From the NCBI GenBank assembly GCA_016794985.1, contig JAEUIQ010000070.1:124001-188000 (forward strand): a DNA stretch of 64,000 bases, written 5' to 3'. Each line of letters opens with the position of its first letter. Position 1 is the first letter of the stretch. Source of the stretch: Planctomycetaceae bacterium. Its GTDB lineage: Bacteria; Planctomycetota; Planctomycetia; Pirellulales; Pirellulaceae. The notes below the pieces were generated by a model. It saw only the letters and a program-made list of their open reading frames with translations, was not told the origin of the DNA and ran no database searches. Positions 52,849 to 62,987 of this stretch are shown piece after piece. A program made the position numbers and the translations under genes.

Positions 52849-55020
52849 TCAACGTGAGTCGTCCTTCAATTCGCTCAGCTTCCAAAATTCGACCCGGGAG
52901 TCTCGCAAGCCAATAGCGATTTCGTGCCCAGTACTGGACATTGCCATGCCATAGGCGGGCGCGTGGGAGGTGGCGTGTCGCCACGTTTCCTGCCAAGTGT
53001 CGCGATCAAAGAACCGCAGCAGGTTTTCCTCGCCGCTGGTCAAGACGAACAACCGATCGGTGCCGGGCTGAAAGCCAAAGCCTGTGATGCCTTTCTTGGA
53101 TTCGGACCAAACGGTTTCGCCGGTCGCGACTCTGTAGACTTGAATCTGATCGAAACGAACCTCATAGGTCCAATGACGAGCCCGTTTACCGGCCGCGATG
53201 GCCACGTATTCGCCACTGTGGTCGAAAAACACCGATTGAACTTGCATGGCAACAGCCCACTCACGAACGACCTCGCCGAATTTTGTCTCCAGTATTGTCA
53301 GCTTTTCTTGATTGACCACGGCAACACTTTTTCCATCTGGGGACACGGTTCCAACCAAGCGATCGGATTTATCAAACTCGTGATGAAGTCGGGTCTCCGA
53401 AATCTGCTTACCGGACTTCGAATGACTGAATCGCAGACGCAAGATTTCATCATTTTCAATGTACAAGTCTCGAATCACTTGACCGCTTGGATCAAAGCCC
53501 AAATGCACCGACTTGATGTTCGGTTGAGATTCGTCTTGAACCCCGAGCAGTGCCTTCATAGTCGACAACGCGCCAGTTGGTTTAATCTTGTAAAGCACCT
53601 TGAAATTGTCGTCCGACCAGTCACCGCTTTCGACATCATGCCAATATTCGGACCCAAGGCGGATCCGTTGCGGCTTGGTTGGCGAGTAGACGCTGTTGTC
53701 GATGTTGTAAGCGGGACGCTGGGTCAGCTTGGCCTCGTTGTCATTCCTGAGAAAACTATGATTCGCATGAAACGCGACGACCTGGTCGTTGTCGGTGTAC
53801 GAAATGGGACCACGGTACGGCAAACGATTCAAAGCGAGGTCCATTGTTCGCGCAAAATGTTCGTCGAACTTGACTTCTACGAGGCTCACGTCATTGATAC
53901 TCTCTACCATGAGAGATTGGTGCGCCGGTCGAATAGACCGTCGGAAAAAACCGGGAGAAAAATCCGAATGGCCGACAATCTCCTCCCTGTTGATGTCGTA
54001 AACGAGTGTCTTCGAGCGGAAAGGCCGCTGGCCAGTCGGTAATTCTGTAACGACTAGAAAACAAATCTCGCCATCCGTCGAAAATAGGCCACCAACGGAT
54101 TCAATATCTTGCAGTAGCGTGGTGGTTTTCTCGGTTTTTCTGTCCCACATGATGGCGACTTTACGGACCGTGTCCTGCAGCAAAAACTTGTTTCCCGTCA
54201 CATCATTGGCTCTCACTTGCAAGCCTGCGGGTAAACCGATGGTCTCCGGCCCAAGGACGGAATTGTCGCGAAGGTCCCAGACTTCTAGCGTCGGCGAAAG
54301 TAGAACCTCGTGCTCAGAGATTGGAAAAACGGAAGCATTCGAGCGGATGCCGCGAACGGTTCCTGCCAAGTAGTCAAACGCCATGATCGTTTGGTTGTTG
54401 AGAATCAAAACGGTTCGATTGTCGCGCAAGGCGTGGCTAAAAAAAACTTGATAGTCTTCGTCCGCGACGCATTCGGATAAATCCCACGTATGTATGGGAT
54501 TCCCAGATCGATCGTAGACCAACAAGCGATTTCCGGTCGCAGAATCGTCGTCGATTGGCAACACCTCGTCGTCGCCATCCCAATACAGATCTGGAGTTGA
54601 AGGGGACTGTCCAGTCTCTTTGATCAAGAGCAGCTTGAAATCTCCGTTCGGCGAGTACACAAGACCTTGCACTCGCTCGCGGGTCAGGTCGATAGAAAGT
54701 TCAACGGTTCGCGTGACCTTTCGTTGATCCCAATCGATTTCCAGCAGCCGCCGACCTTCGATCCCCAGCAAATACTTCCCGTCGGGCGACCAAGCTCGAT
54801 AAGGACTTGACGGCAGTTGCAGTGACAAGAAATCCGCTTTCCCAACCAAGCGAATTCCCGGTGCAACGTGCTTGACCCAATCGTCATTTTCGTTTGTGGT
54901 TTGCTGTGCCACCGATCGCGAGTTTCCCGCGACGCACAAAAGAACCCACAGTAATAACTGTGCGATTGAGAATCGTCGCGTCAGAGGGCAACGTGTTAGT
55001 CGATCGCGATCAGCTCGCAT
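52849..55020 (-). CDS. Exported WD40-like beta-propeller protein
   Basis: 723 aa from the ATG at 55020 (MRADRDRLTRC); the frame is open to 55044. A membrane-like leader (SIAQLLLWVLLCVAGNSRSVAQ) is followed by repeated blade-like units such as YRAWSPDGKYLLGIEGRRLLEID, VYSPNGDFKLLLIKE, VSPDGKSVAVVNQEKLTILE and MAMSSTGHEIAIGLRDSRVEFW, as in WD40/PQQ-like propellers. It is an extracytoplasmic protein-binding scaffold common in planctomycetes. The partner is unknown. Confidence 0.75.
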   Translation of the reverse strand: MRADRDRLTRCPLTRRFSIAQLLLWVLLCVAGNSRSVAQQTTNENDDWVKHVAPGIRLVGKADFLSLQLPSSPYRAWSPDGKYLLGIEGRRLLEIDWDQRKVTRTVELSIDLTRERVQGLVYSPNGDFKLLLIKETGQSPSTPDLYWDGDDEVLPIDDDSATGNRLLVYDRSGNPIHTWDLSECVADEDYQVFFSHALRDNRTVLILNNQTIMAFDYLAGTVRGIRSNASVFPISEHEVLLSPTLEVWDLRDNSVLGPETIGLPAGLQVRANDVTGNKFLLQDTVRKVAIMWDRKTEKTTTLLQDIESVGGLFSTDGEICFLVVTELPTGQRPFRSKTLVYDINREEIVGHSDFSPGFFRRSIRPAHQSLMVESINDVSLVEVKFDEHFARTMDLALNRLPYRGPISYTDNDQVVAFHANHSFLRNDNEAKLTQRPAYNIDNSVYSPTKPQRIRLGSEYWHDVESGDWSDDNFKVLYKIKPTGALSTMKALLGVQDESQPNIKSVHLGFDPSGQVIRDLYIENDEILRLRFSHSKSGKQISETRLHHEFDKSDRLVGTVSPDGKSVAVVNQEKLTILETKFGEVVREWAVAMQVQSVFFDHSGEYVAIAAGKRARHWTYEVRFDQIQVYRVATGETVWSESKKGITGFGFQPGTDRLFVLTSGEENLLRFFDRDTWQETWRHATSHAPAYGMAMSSTGHEIAIGLRDSRVEFWKLSELKDDSR

Positions 55021-55154
55021 AAAGTACTTCCACTCAACGGTCACTCGAACAGCATCACAATGTTACCAATTAATCCCGCGAACGCAAAGTTTTGCCCCAA
55101 TAGTCGGTTAGAACCTTGCATACAGGCCCGCAACGCGCCACTCGGAATTCCAAA

Positions 55155-56294
55155 CTACTTGTCGTCGGCACTCGGCCGAAGTTCGCTCAAACGAACTCGG
55201 TGCGAGACGCGTTGCTTTCCGTTGATATCAATCAGCTGCAAATGTACCTCAGGATCTTCCGCATTCCAATCCATTTCGATCATGCCAAAGTTGTTCTCGC
55301 GAACCACCTCGCCAACTCGATTTTGATTTTCATCGACGGAAGGCCAGGTTTCCGTCAGACCGCTCGAAGTAACATCGTACAAGGGATAAAGTCCCGGAAC
55401 GGGCAGCTTCGATACTTCGCCCCAATGAACATCTCCCGAGATAAACACGACACCATTCGCCTTCGTCTCTTGAATGACTTCGGTCATTTTTGTTAACTCG
55501 TGCGGCAAGTTCGTCCAGGATTCCCAGCCGTTATGTTGATGACTAAATTGGATACTTGAAGCAATAATTCGTACGTCAGCCGGTTGTCGAAGTTGCTCCG
55601 CAAGCCATTTCCATTGCTCCGCACCCAAAAACGTCTTGTTCGGATTGGGATCCGGATGGTAATCGTTTTTCCACGATCGCAGTTTGTTTTGCGCCAACGG
55701 ATCGCGAAAGCTGCGTGTGTCGAGCAAAATGACTTGCAGCGTTCGTTGGCCATTGGAAAACATGTGCGCGTGATAGATTCCCGGATGTTGTCGACGCGGA
55801 CTATCTTGGGGCTCACGCCAAAAGTCCAAGAAGATTTCGCGAGACTCGGCAGCCGGCCGATACTCTTTTCCCGAGTCGTTCGCTCCGTAATCATGATCGT
55901 CCCAGATCGCCAAGGTCGGCACTGCGGCGCGCAAGGCTTGAAACTCGGGTTTCGTACCTAATTGCTCGTACTTGGCTCGCAACACGTTCATGTCTTCGGT
56001 GTCACCGTAAATATTGTCCCCCAGATAAATGAACAAGTCCGGTTGCCGACGGACAACATCGCGGAGGATCGGTTGCGATTTATTCTGGTTCGCACAAGAG
56101 CCAAAGCAGATGCGCTGGACCAGGCCCGTCACTTCGGCAACCGACTTCGCCGGTGCCTTGGCGGCGGAGGTAATGACTTCTTGAGCCACGGAGTGTTGCG
56201 TTAACGTCACGAACAACAAAGCGAGGACTGTCCACGTGGAACAGAAGGCTCTTGCATCAATTAATCGAATCACGGAACAGTCTCTCTTTCGCAT
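55155..56294 (-). CDS. PhoD-like alkaline phosphatase/phosphodiesterase
   Basis: 379 aa with a signal peptide (TWTVLALLFVTLTQHSVAQ). Metallophosphoesterase motifs are in order: RICFGSCANQNKSQP, IYLGDNIYGD, TLAIWDDHDYGANDSG, LQVILLDTRSF, GVVFISGDVHWGEVS. These match the PhoD-like family, secreted Ca/Fe-dependent phosphatases. It lies between the propeller gene and the rhodanese; all three are minus strand. Confidence 0.9.
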   Translation of the reverse strand: MRKRDCSVIRLIDARAFCSTWTVLALLFVTLTQHSVAQEVITSAAKAPAKSVAEVTGLVQRICFGSCANQNKSQPILRDVVRRQPDLFIYLGDNIYGDTEDMNVLRAKYEQLGTKPEFQALRAAVPTLAIWDDHDYGANDSGKEYRPAAESREIFLDFWREPQDSPRRQHPGIYHAHMFSNGQRTLQVILLDTRSFRDPLAQNKLRSWKNDYHPDPNPNKTFLGAEQWKWLAEQLRQPADVRIIASSIQFSHQHNGWESWTNLPHELTKMTEVIQETKANGVVFISGDVHWGEVSKLPVPGLYPLYDVTSSGLTETWPSVDENQNRVGEVVRENNFGMIEMDWNAEDPEVHLQLIDINGKQRVSHRVRLSELRPSADDK

Positions 56295-56300
56295 TAAAAG

Positions 56301-57467
56301 TCATTTTTGTGATTGCTCGGATTTCGAAACGGAATTTTCGACCGGGTTATCGGTCTTCAACTGCAGCCAACCTGGAGTATTGCCTTGGGCTGTTTCATCG
56401 CGGACATAGCGAGTGCTCCAACCCGCCCATCCTTCGGAATAGTTGCGAATGTTTTTCGCACCGCTTAACCAAGCATAATAAAACGCCGCACTGGATCGCC
56501 ACCCGCCGCCGCAATAAAACACCTGGAGCGATTCCGAATTCGGGGCCGACTCTTTAGATAAGTCCAGCCCATTGACTTGCCACTCCGCGTAGATCTCGCG
56601 AGGTGGCCGCAGTCGTCCGTTCGCTAACTTGTACGTCTGCGACGAGTCGTCCGCATCTCCAAGCCAAATCGCACTCGGGATTCTGCCTTTGGCGTCCAAG
56701 TACGAATAGCCGCTGACGTGACCGTCGTACTCGGCTCGGCTGCGCAGGTCGAAAATCCGCACTGGAATTTTTTGATCGCTGGCCTGGGCCCCCTCGGTTC
56801 GCTCAATGCCATCTCGAATAGTCGCCGTCTCGATGATCCAATCGGCACGCGGTGATGCGGCGAAGGCGACCGGTCGCAATTCATTCGTTCTTGCTTCAAG
56901 ATCGTATCCTGCATCCGTCCAAGTCCGTGCGTCACCGTCCAGGATTCTCACATCTTTCACGCCTGCGTACATCAAGATCCACCACACTCGGGTCGCCGCA
57001 ATCAATTGCTCGCTGTAGACAATCACCAGGGTGTCGGGAGTGATGCCCAATTCACCAATAGTTCGTTGCAACGAATCGATCGGTCGCAGCTTCCATTCGG
57101 GATATCCGTTCTCGAAGAGATCGGTATTGATGTGAATGGCCCCCGGGATGTGTCCGCGATGATAATCCTTCGCGGCCGCCAACTCCGCCCAACTCGCTTC
57201 GGCAATCACAAGTCTTCGTGGGGCGCGATTGATCTCAGCTCCTGTGGTGACGTTGCTGGAATTCTCAGAATCGTCTTCGAGAACACCCAAAGGATCGCCC
57301 GCAGAGGTGGGCTGAGAGTCCAACAACGACTTGAGCCACTCCACGGTCACCAACCCGTGCTCGTTGCCAACTTGCCGCGCGATCTCAGGTGTTGCCTGCG
57401 GCGGTTCACTGGACCGGCAACCCAAACACAACATCGCAAAGAAGCACAGCCAGTAATTCAATTTCAA
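56301..57467 (-). CDS. Lipoprotein sulfurtransferase (tandem rhodanese)
   Basis: 388 aa. A lipobox (FAMLCLGC) predicts membrane anchoring. The first rhodanese-like domain has VIAEASWAELAAAKDYHRGHIPGAIHINTD. The second has RIFDLRSRAEYDGHVSGYSY, then VFYCGGGWRSSAAFYYAWLSGAKNIRNYSEGWAGWS, with the active-site Cys in CGGGWRSS (about residue 318). It probably moves sulfur outside the cytoplasm. The stop is 6 bp from the phosphatase start, suggesting one operon. Confidence 0.9.
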   Translation of the reverse strand: MKLNYWLCFFAMLCLGCRSSEPPQATPEIARQVGNEHGLVTVEWLKSLLDSQPTSAGDPLGVLEDDSENSSNVTTGAEINRAPRRLVIAEASWAELAAAKDYHRGHIPGAIHINTDLFENGYPEWKLRPIDSLQRTIGELGITPDTLVIVYSEQLIAATRVWWILMYAGVKDVRILDGDARTWTDAGYDLEARTNELRPVAFAASPRADWIIETATIRDGIERTEGAQASDQKIPVRIFDLRSRAEYDGHVSGYSYLDAKGRIPSAIWLGDADDSSQTYKLANGRLRPPREIYAEWQVNGLDLSKESAPNSESLQVFYCGGGWRSSAAFYYAWLSGAKNIRNYSEGWAGWSTRYVRDETAQGNTPGWLQLKTDNPVENSVSKSEQSQK

Positions 57468-57677
57468 AGCGTCTTGACCTCAATTCAATCAGCGCCCACT
57501 AACTGGCCAGCCGTTGCGGCCCGATGATCATCGGGCTTGATTGTCTTCTCTAAAGCGTCGGCCGTCAACAATTTCACCTGTACAATTTGGGTCGCGGACT
57601 TTTGACATGCCACTCGGCAGCGGATGAATTAGTAGAATTTACGGAGCGACCCTTCCAAAAGCCGAGCGCGGCATCCC

Positions 57678-58108
57678 TCTGCCCACATTCCTTTGCCAAC
57701 ATTCCTTTGCCCACATTCCTTTGCCAACATTCCTTTGCCAACATTCCTCTGCCAACATTCCTCTGCCAACATTCCTCTGCCAACATTCCTCTGCCAACAT
57801 TCCTTTGCCCACATTCCTTTGCCCACATTCCTCTGCCCACATTCCTCTGCCAACATTCCTTTGCCCACATTCCTTTGCCCAAATTCCTTTGCCCACATTC
57901 CTCTGCCCACATTCCTTTGCCAACATTCCTTTGCCCACATTCCCCTGCCCGCATTCCTCTGCCAACATTCCTCTGCCAACATTCTTCTGCCCACATTCCT
58001 TTGCCCACATTCCTTTGCCCACATTCCACTGCCCGCATTCCTCTGCCAACATTCCTCTGCCAACATTCCTCTGCCCACATTCCTTTGCCCACATTCCTTT
58101 GCCGCCAA
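57678..58108. repeat. Tandem array of a 14-bp repeat (about 30 copies)
   Basis: The unit CATTCCTYTGCCMA (Y = T/C, M = C/A) is repeated about 30 times. Copies differ mainly at two positions. Because 14 is not a multiple of three, open frames appear in five frames with LPTFLCPHS-like or QRNVGRGMW-like words; these are artefacts. The array is between the rhodanese promoter and the ceramidase gene. Degenerate copies lie at 52.2 and 52.4 kb in the opposite orientation. Confidence 0.95.
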
Positions 58109-58358
58109 TCCTTTTCCTCGCGTCAGCGGCGTCTGCAGTGCGAGTAGTTGCTACTCGGTGCATCCGGCCCCGGAATCACCAAAATTGCCACGTGTCCTGC
58201 CAAGTGCCAAACTCCAAACAGTAGTGGGGCACGCCTGAGATTGGACTGTTTGCTTGGCTAGTTGAGATGCGATACCATGAATGGCTGGGACGCTGGTTTG
58301 GATCGAGTTGCCGAATTAGCCGTTTCCACAGATGTATTGAATTTAGGACTCGACCACG

Positions 58359-59855
58359 ATGCGAATCGACTTATGGGCGTATTACTTGGCGTGTTTTATC
58401 TTCTCCAGCTCGGTTGTCGATCGTGTTGCGTCCGCGCAAACTGACTTGATTGCCGAGAACAGCTTGGTGGTCGGAGTTGCCGAAGTTGACATCACGCCGC
58501 CGCTAGGTTTTCCGATGGCCGGCTATTATCACGAGCGACTGGCCGAAGGCGTGCTTAATCCACTCAAGGCCCGCGCCATAGTCTTCCGCGAAGGCAACAC
58601 TGCGGGCGCGATGGTTGTCTGTGACCTGATCGGCGTTGCGACTGATTTAGCGAATGAAGTTCGGCAGCGGGCCTCTGAGCGGACTGGCATACCGGAAAGC
58701 AACATCGCAGTTTCCGCGACGCATTCCCACACGGCTCCGGATTACATCAAGGAACTCTACCTTTATCTTGGAAAAGAACAGCAAGAAGAACGGCGCGCCA
58801 AATACGTCCAAAAACTAATTGATGGACCAGTTGAAGCCATTGTTCAGGCTCACTCAAGTGCTCGACCGTCAATCCTGGCTACCGGATCGGCAGTGCAGTC
58901 GCCCGTCGTTTCCTTCAATCGCCGATTTGTGATGCGGGACGGTAGCGTGCAGACCTGGCAAGCGCTGTCCAACCCGGACGTCGTTCGAGCCGCCGGGCCG
59001 ATCGATCCAGAGATTGCGATCTTGGCCATCCGCGATGCGAAGACCAACGCGACTCGCGGCATTGTGAGCAACTTTGCGTTGCATCTGGATACTGTTGGTG
59101 GAATGCGATGGAGCGCCGACTATCCATACTACCTCGAGCGAACCCTGCGCAGCGCATACGGCCCCGAATTGATTTCGATCTTCGGCACTGGCTGTTGCGG
59201 CGACATTAATCACGTTGACCCATCAAGTGACATAAGGAACAAAGCTGAGTTCATTGGCAATTCGATCGGCAATTCGATCACCCAACAGATCGGGCAACTG
59301 AAGCCAATAGAAAATACTCGATTGGTCATCAAGTCGCAGGTCGTCGGCTTGCCGCTGGAAGATGCGACCCGGGACGAAGTAGAAAAGGCCGCCCAACTCG
59401 TTGATCTGGCCAACCGTGGTGGAAAAGTTGAATTTCTCGATCACGTCTTTTCGTACAAGAAACTCGTCCTTGACCATTTGCGGCATCGCGAGCCGTATGT
59501 GAAGTCGGTCGACCATATCAAATGGGGTCTTAGTCGATCGCTGGCGGGAGTGGGCGAATCGTTACCAGTCAACTTGACGGTCATGACGATTGGCGACGAC
59601 GTGGCGATTGTTTGTCTGCCTGGCGAAGTCTTCGTCGAGTTGGGACTCGCGATCAAACGTGGTTCTCCGTTCGGTACGACCATCGTGTTGGAACTATCGA
59701 ATGCGGTCGAGTCCATCTACATACCACATCGCGCGGCCTATGCGGGAGGCAGCTATGAAGTGACGAATTCCACCGTACAACCGGGCAGCGGAGAAATTCT
59801 CGTGGAAACGGCACTCAAATTGTTGCGTGCCGCTGCGACAGACCCCTCAAAGTAG
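58359..59855 (+). CDS. Exported neutral/alkaline ceramidase-like hydrolase
   Basis: 498 aa with a signal peptide (WAYYLACFIFSSSVVDRVASAQ). It has VGVAEVDITPPLGFPMAGYY, then the Zn-site region VSATHSHTAPDY and GTGCCGDINHVD with NFALHLDTVGGM, the pattern of ceramidase N-terminal-like proteins. The family hydrolyses amides of lipids, and many planctomycetes have several. The upstream 250 bp (58109-58358) shows no other feature. Confidence 0.85.
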   Translation: MRIDLWAYYLACFIFSSSVVDRVASAQTDLIAENSLVVGVAEVDITPPLGFPMAGYYHERLAEGVLNPLKARAIVFREGNTAGAMVVCDLIGVATDLANEVRQRASERTGIPESNIAVSATHSHTAPDYIKELYLYLGKEQQEERRAKYVQKLIDGPVEAIVQAHSSARPSILATGSAVQSPVVSFNRRFVMRDGSVQTWQALSNPDVVRAAGPIDPEIAILAIRDAKTNATRGIVSNFALHLDTVGGMRWSADYPYYLERTLRSAYGPELISIFGTGCCGDINHVDPSSDIRNKAEFIGNSIGNSITQQIGQLKPIENTRLVIKSQVVGLPLEDATRDEVEKAAQLVDLANRGGKVEFLDHVFSYKKLVLDHLRHREPYVKSVDHIKWGLSRSLAGVGESLPVNLTVMTIGDDVAIVCLPGEVFVELGLAIKRGSPFGTTIVLELSNAVESIYIPHRAAYAGGSYEVTNSTVQPGSGEILVETALKLLRAAATDPSK

Positions 59856-59913
59856 TCAGAAGAATTATTGTCTTCGACGTGCGTTGGTTGATTTTTTCGA
59901 ATTGGAGTTCGCG

Positions 59914-61413
59914 ATGAAGCGGCGTATTTACTGGATCGGATTATGCTTGGTGTTTAGCATGATCTTGGCTCCGACTGCCGAGTGTGAAGAACCGCTGCGT
60001 GTGGCGAATGTGTTCAACGAATCGATGGTTTTGCCGAGCGCTCGAGTGATACCGATTTGGGGCTGGGGCCCAGCGCTCGCTTCCCTGCACGTGTCTTTGG
60101 GGACGCAGACTGCGACAACGACAAGCGATAAATCGGGATTCTGGGCAGTGAGCTTCCCGCCCCAGCAAGCTTCGTTTGCACCGCGGTCATTACTTGTACA
60201 GTGTGGCGAAGATCGAGTGGAACTTGATGGGTTGCTTGTCGGGCGAGTTTGGCTGGCCGCCGGGCAATCGAACATGCAATGGACTTTGGGTCAATCGCTC
60301 GCAGAACGCGCGGAACTCGCCGATCGAATCTCGCTCGAAGAGTCGATGCAGATTCGATTCGTTCACCTCGATTTGGGACCAGCGACGGAAATTCAAAATG
60401 ATCTACCGAAGCGAGTGTGTTGGACGCGGGTGGATCGTGCGGCGGCGGCAAACATGTCTGGAGTCGCGTTCTTCTTTGCGCAACGGCTGGCTCACGAACT
60501 TCAAGTCCCCATTGGTATCATCGATGTCTCACGAGGTGGGACCCCAATCGAGCCCTTCATTCCGCGTGATGCGTTTCTAGGACATCCGACTCTAGAGGCC
60601 GAGTTGCAACTGGGAGACATTGAAGATCTTGCCGGACTTAAAGCACTACGCGGCGGCGTGTTTGCCCGCGATGTGGCATGGTTGCCAGGTCGGCTGTTTC
60701 ATTCGCGAATCGCCCCACTGGTGAGGCTACCAATACACGGAGCGATTTGGTACCAAGGGGAATCAAATTGCGGAATTGACGAGGACCCGACCGATTATCG
60801 CGTCAAAATGCACGCGCTGCGTCGCGGTTGGCGAACGGCGTTTGGTCAAGCGGATCTGCCAATACACTACGTCCAACTACCCGGCAGTGGTGCCGGAGCC
60901 AATTGGCCGATGCTGCGCGAGGAGCAGCGAGTCTCGCAAGATTTGCCGACCAGCGGAATGGTGGTGACGATCGATCTGGAAGGAGATGGGATCCATCCCT
61001 GGAACAAGTTTGATGTGGGAGACCGGTTGGCTCGTCTTGCTCTTTATGATGAGCCGAATGTCAAAGCCCGTGTGCCACGAAGCGGTCCGACCTATACGAG
61101 TATGGTTCGATTGGACGACTCCATTTTGATTCAGTTCGATGGCTGTAGTGATTTATGGATCGGATGCAAGAGCGGAACGGACGCTCCGATGCGTCTAGGT
61201 ACCGATGAAGTGCCAGGATTTGAAGTCCGGCTCGGCAGCGGCGAATGGAAAGCGGTCGAAGCTAAGGTTGGGAAGGCAAGTGTGCGATTGACAGGTGATG
61301 GCGTTCTGGAAGCGAAAGCGATCCGATACGCTTGGTCACCGACACCTCCGGGCACATTCGTGTACGACGATTCGTTGCTTCCGGCCTCGCCCATGGAAAT
61401 CAAACTGCAATAG
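59914..61413 (+). CDS. Sialate O-acetylesterase-like exported enzyme
   Basis: 499 aa from the ATG at 59914; the longer frame (59827) overlaps the previous gene. It has a signal peptide (IYWIGLCLVFSMILAPTAEC). The SGNH motif is WLAAGQSNMQW (about residue 113-123), with IDVSRGGTPIEPFIP and YQGESNCG later. It removes acetyl groups from sugars such as sialic acid or xylan. It follows the ceramidase-like gene by 58 bp and may be co-transcribed. Confidence 0.88.
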   Translation: MKRRIYWIGLCLVFSMILAPTAECEEPLRVANVFNESMVLPSARVIPIWGWGPALASLHVSLGTQTATTTSDKSGFWAVSFPPQQASFAPRSLLVQCGEDRVELDGLLVGRVWLAAGQSNMQWTLGQSLAERAELADRISLEESMQIRFVHLDLGPATEIQNDLPKRVCWTRVDRAAAANMSGVAFFFAQRLAHELQVPIGIIDVSRGGTPIEPFIPRDAFLGHPTLEAELQLGDIEDLAGLKALRGGVFARDVAWLPGRLFHSRIAPLVRLPIHGAIWYQGESNCGIDEDPTDYRVKMHALRRGWRTAFGQADLPIHYVQLPGSGAGANWPMLREEQRVSQDLPTSGMVVTIDLEGDGIHPWNKFDVGDRLARLALYDEPNVKARVPRSGPTYTSMVRLDDSILIQFDGCSDLWIGCKSGTDAPMRLGTDEVPGFEVRLGSGEWKAVEAKVGKASVRLTGDGVLEAKAIRYAWSPTPPGTFVYDDSLLPASPMEIKLQ

Positions 61414-61552
61414 TTGATTCGGAGGCTTGGTCACGTGATGGTTGCCGATGGCGGATGGTGTGTCGCGTCCAAAATGTCGCGTCCAAAAGAACGTCCCCTA
61501 TGCAGTTGCTGGCTACTTAGTGGAACGCGGCAGCAGACTGCCGCAGGCCAAA

Positions 61553-61629
61553 GGGACACCATGGGGACAGACCCCGTCATGGCGAGCACACGATAGGGAC
61601 ACCATGGGGACAGACCCCGTCATGGCGAG
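61553..61629. repeat. Tandem pair of 34-bp REP-like repeat with GGGGACAGACCCC
   Basis: A 34-bp unit containing the inverted repeat GGGG-ACAGA-CCCC occurs at 61553-61586 and 61596-61629. A hairpin GCGGCAG-CAGA-CTGCCGC lies just upstream (about 61528). The surrounding 61414-61935 has no convincing gene. Such elements resemble REP sequences mobilised by RAYT transposases. Confidence 0.75.
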
Positions 61630-61935
61630 GGACTGCGGCGGAGGCGACTCGAGGGACAGACTCTTTGGGGTCGCAAGTGATTGGTGAATCGGCTGGGAGA
61701 TTTCCAGTTTTAAGTTTTAGACCTTGGATCCAACCCTAAAAAGTGCCGAATTTGCTAGCTCGAAATGGAATCAACTAGGGTTTGCGAAAATTCCGTGGAC
61801 CCATCCCCGACGAATCTGAAATTGTTTGGTACACTATGAGCGACTTTGCTCCACTCATTTGCTAAGGTGCTGCCGCCCCGACTCGCATGGACGACGAGCT
61901 GATTAATCGTAGTTCTTTTTGGCACCAGACAACGC

Positions 61936-62844
61936 ATGTATTTGAGAAACAGAGCGGACATCCGCACGCTAATTTGGGTCAGCATGGCAATCGCAATCGT
62001 AGCGATCCAATATCGCTGGCCGGAAACCGTGGCTTTTCTCTGCCCAATTTCCTGTTACTTTGCGATTGCGTGTGGGGTTATCTCACACAATCACAACCAT
62101 CAACCGACTTTTTCGATCAAACGACTCAATCGTGGCTTCGGTCACATCCTGACGATTTTCTATGGTTATCCGACCATGATGTGGATTCCAACGCACAACC
62201 TCAATCACCATTTATTTACCAACCGACCTGGCGACGCGACCATTACGTGGCGACACACCAATCTGCATAATCTCTTCGTGGTTCTCACTTACCCGTTTGT
62301 GTCGGCGTATTCCCAAAGCGACGCAGTAAAGACTTACATTCGCCGAGCAAAACAAAAGAACCCGAAGCTCTATTATCGGATCTTGTTTCAATACGCATTT
62401 TGGGTGGGGGTCAACTTAGGGATGCTCTGGATGGCTTGGTACTTGCACCACCATCGCCAGAACTGGACCGGGCTATACGTTTGGTTCTTTGCCCTGATGC
62501 TTCCTGCGATTTCTTCCGCGACCGTTATCATGATGTTTAATTACGTCCAACACGTCCATGCAGATGCATGGTCAGATCACGATCATTCCCGTAATTTTAC
62601 CAGTCGTAGTTTTAACTTCCTCTTCTTCAACAACGGCTATCACACGGCCCATCACCTACGCCCGGGACTACATTGGAGCGAACTAAAGGCAGCTCATGAA
62701 AAGATAGCTCAGGAGATTGACCCAACCCTCAACGAGCGGAGCCTGTGCTGGTTCGTATTTCGCCAGTATTTCCTCGCCCCCTTCTTTCCTCGTTTGGGAA
62801 CGACTCAAATTGGGGGCCCGCCGCACCAACAACCGGCACAATAA
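61936..62844 (+). CDS. Membrane fatty acid desaturase
   Basis: 302 aa with several hydrophobic spans. The three histidine boxes are HNHNHQ (51-56), HNLNHH (87-92) and HTAHH (236-240), with HVHAD (206-210). They hold a di-iron centre. It adds a double bond to acyl chains in the membrane and thus tunes membrane fluidity. The start at 61936 is the first ATG before the first span. It stands alone. Confidence 0.9.
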   Translation: MYLRNRADIRTLIWVSMAIAIVAIQYRWPETVAFLCPISCYFAIACGVISHNHNHQPTFSIKRLNRGFGHILTIFYGYPTMMWIPTHNLNHHLFTNRPGDATITWRHTNLHNLFVVLTYPFVSAYSQSDAVKTYIRRAKQKNPKLYYRILFQYAFWVGVNLGMLWMAWYLHHHRQNWTGLYVWFFALMLPAISSATVIMMFNYVQHVHADAWSDHDHSRNFTSRSFNFLFFNNGYHTAHHLRPGLHWSELKAAHEKIAQEIDPTLNERSLCWFVFRQYFLAPFFPRLGTTQIGGPPHQQPAQ

Positions 62845-62987
62845 CCGCTCGCTCTCGCCATCGCAAAACTGGATACACTCGGATTCGACGCGGCGCAGTA
62901 GCCCCACCGAATCATTCAGTGGGCCCGAAAGGTTTCTCCGAATGCAGAGCATTCAACGGCCTCAAAAGCAAGTGCCAAGTTGGCTCA

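Noticed and set aside
52924..54042. 372-aa + strand ORF
   Set aside because: Antisense shadow of the propeller gene.
57678..58108. Possible CRISPR array
   Set aside because: The unit is 14 bp with no spacers; copies are contiguous and vary at two positions only.
57587..58238. Several long ORFs on both strands (about 160-190 aa) over 57.6-58.2 kb
   Set aside because: They are translations of the 14-bp tandem array in different frames, with no ribosome site and only repeated words.
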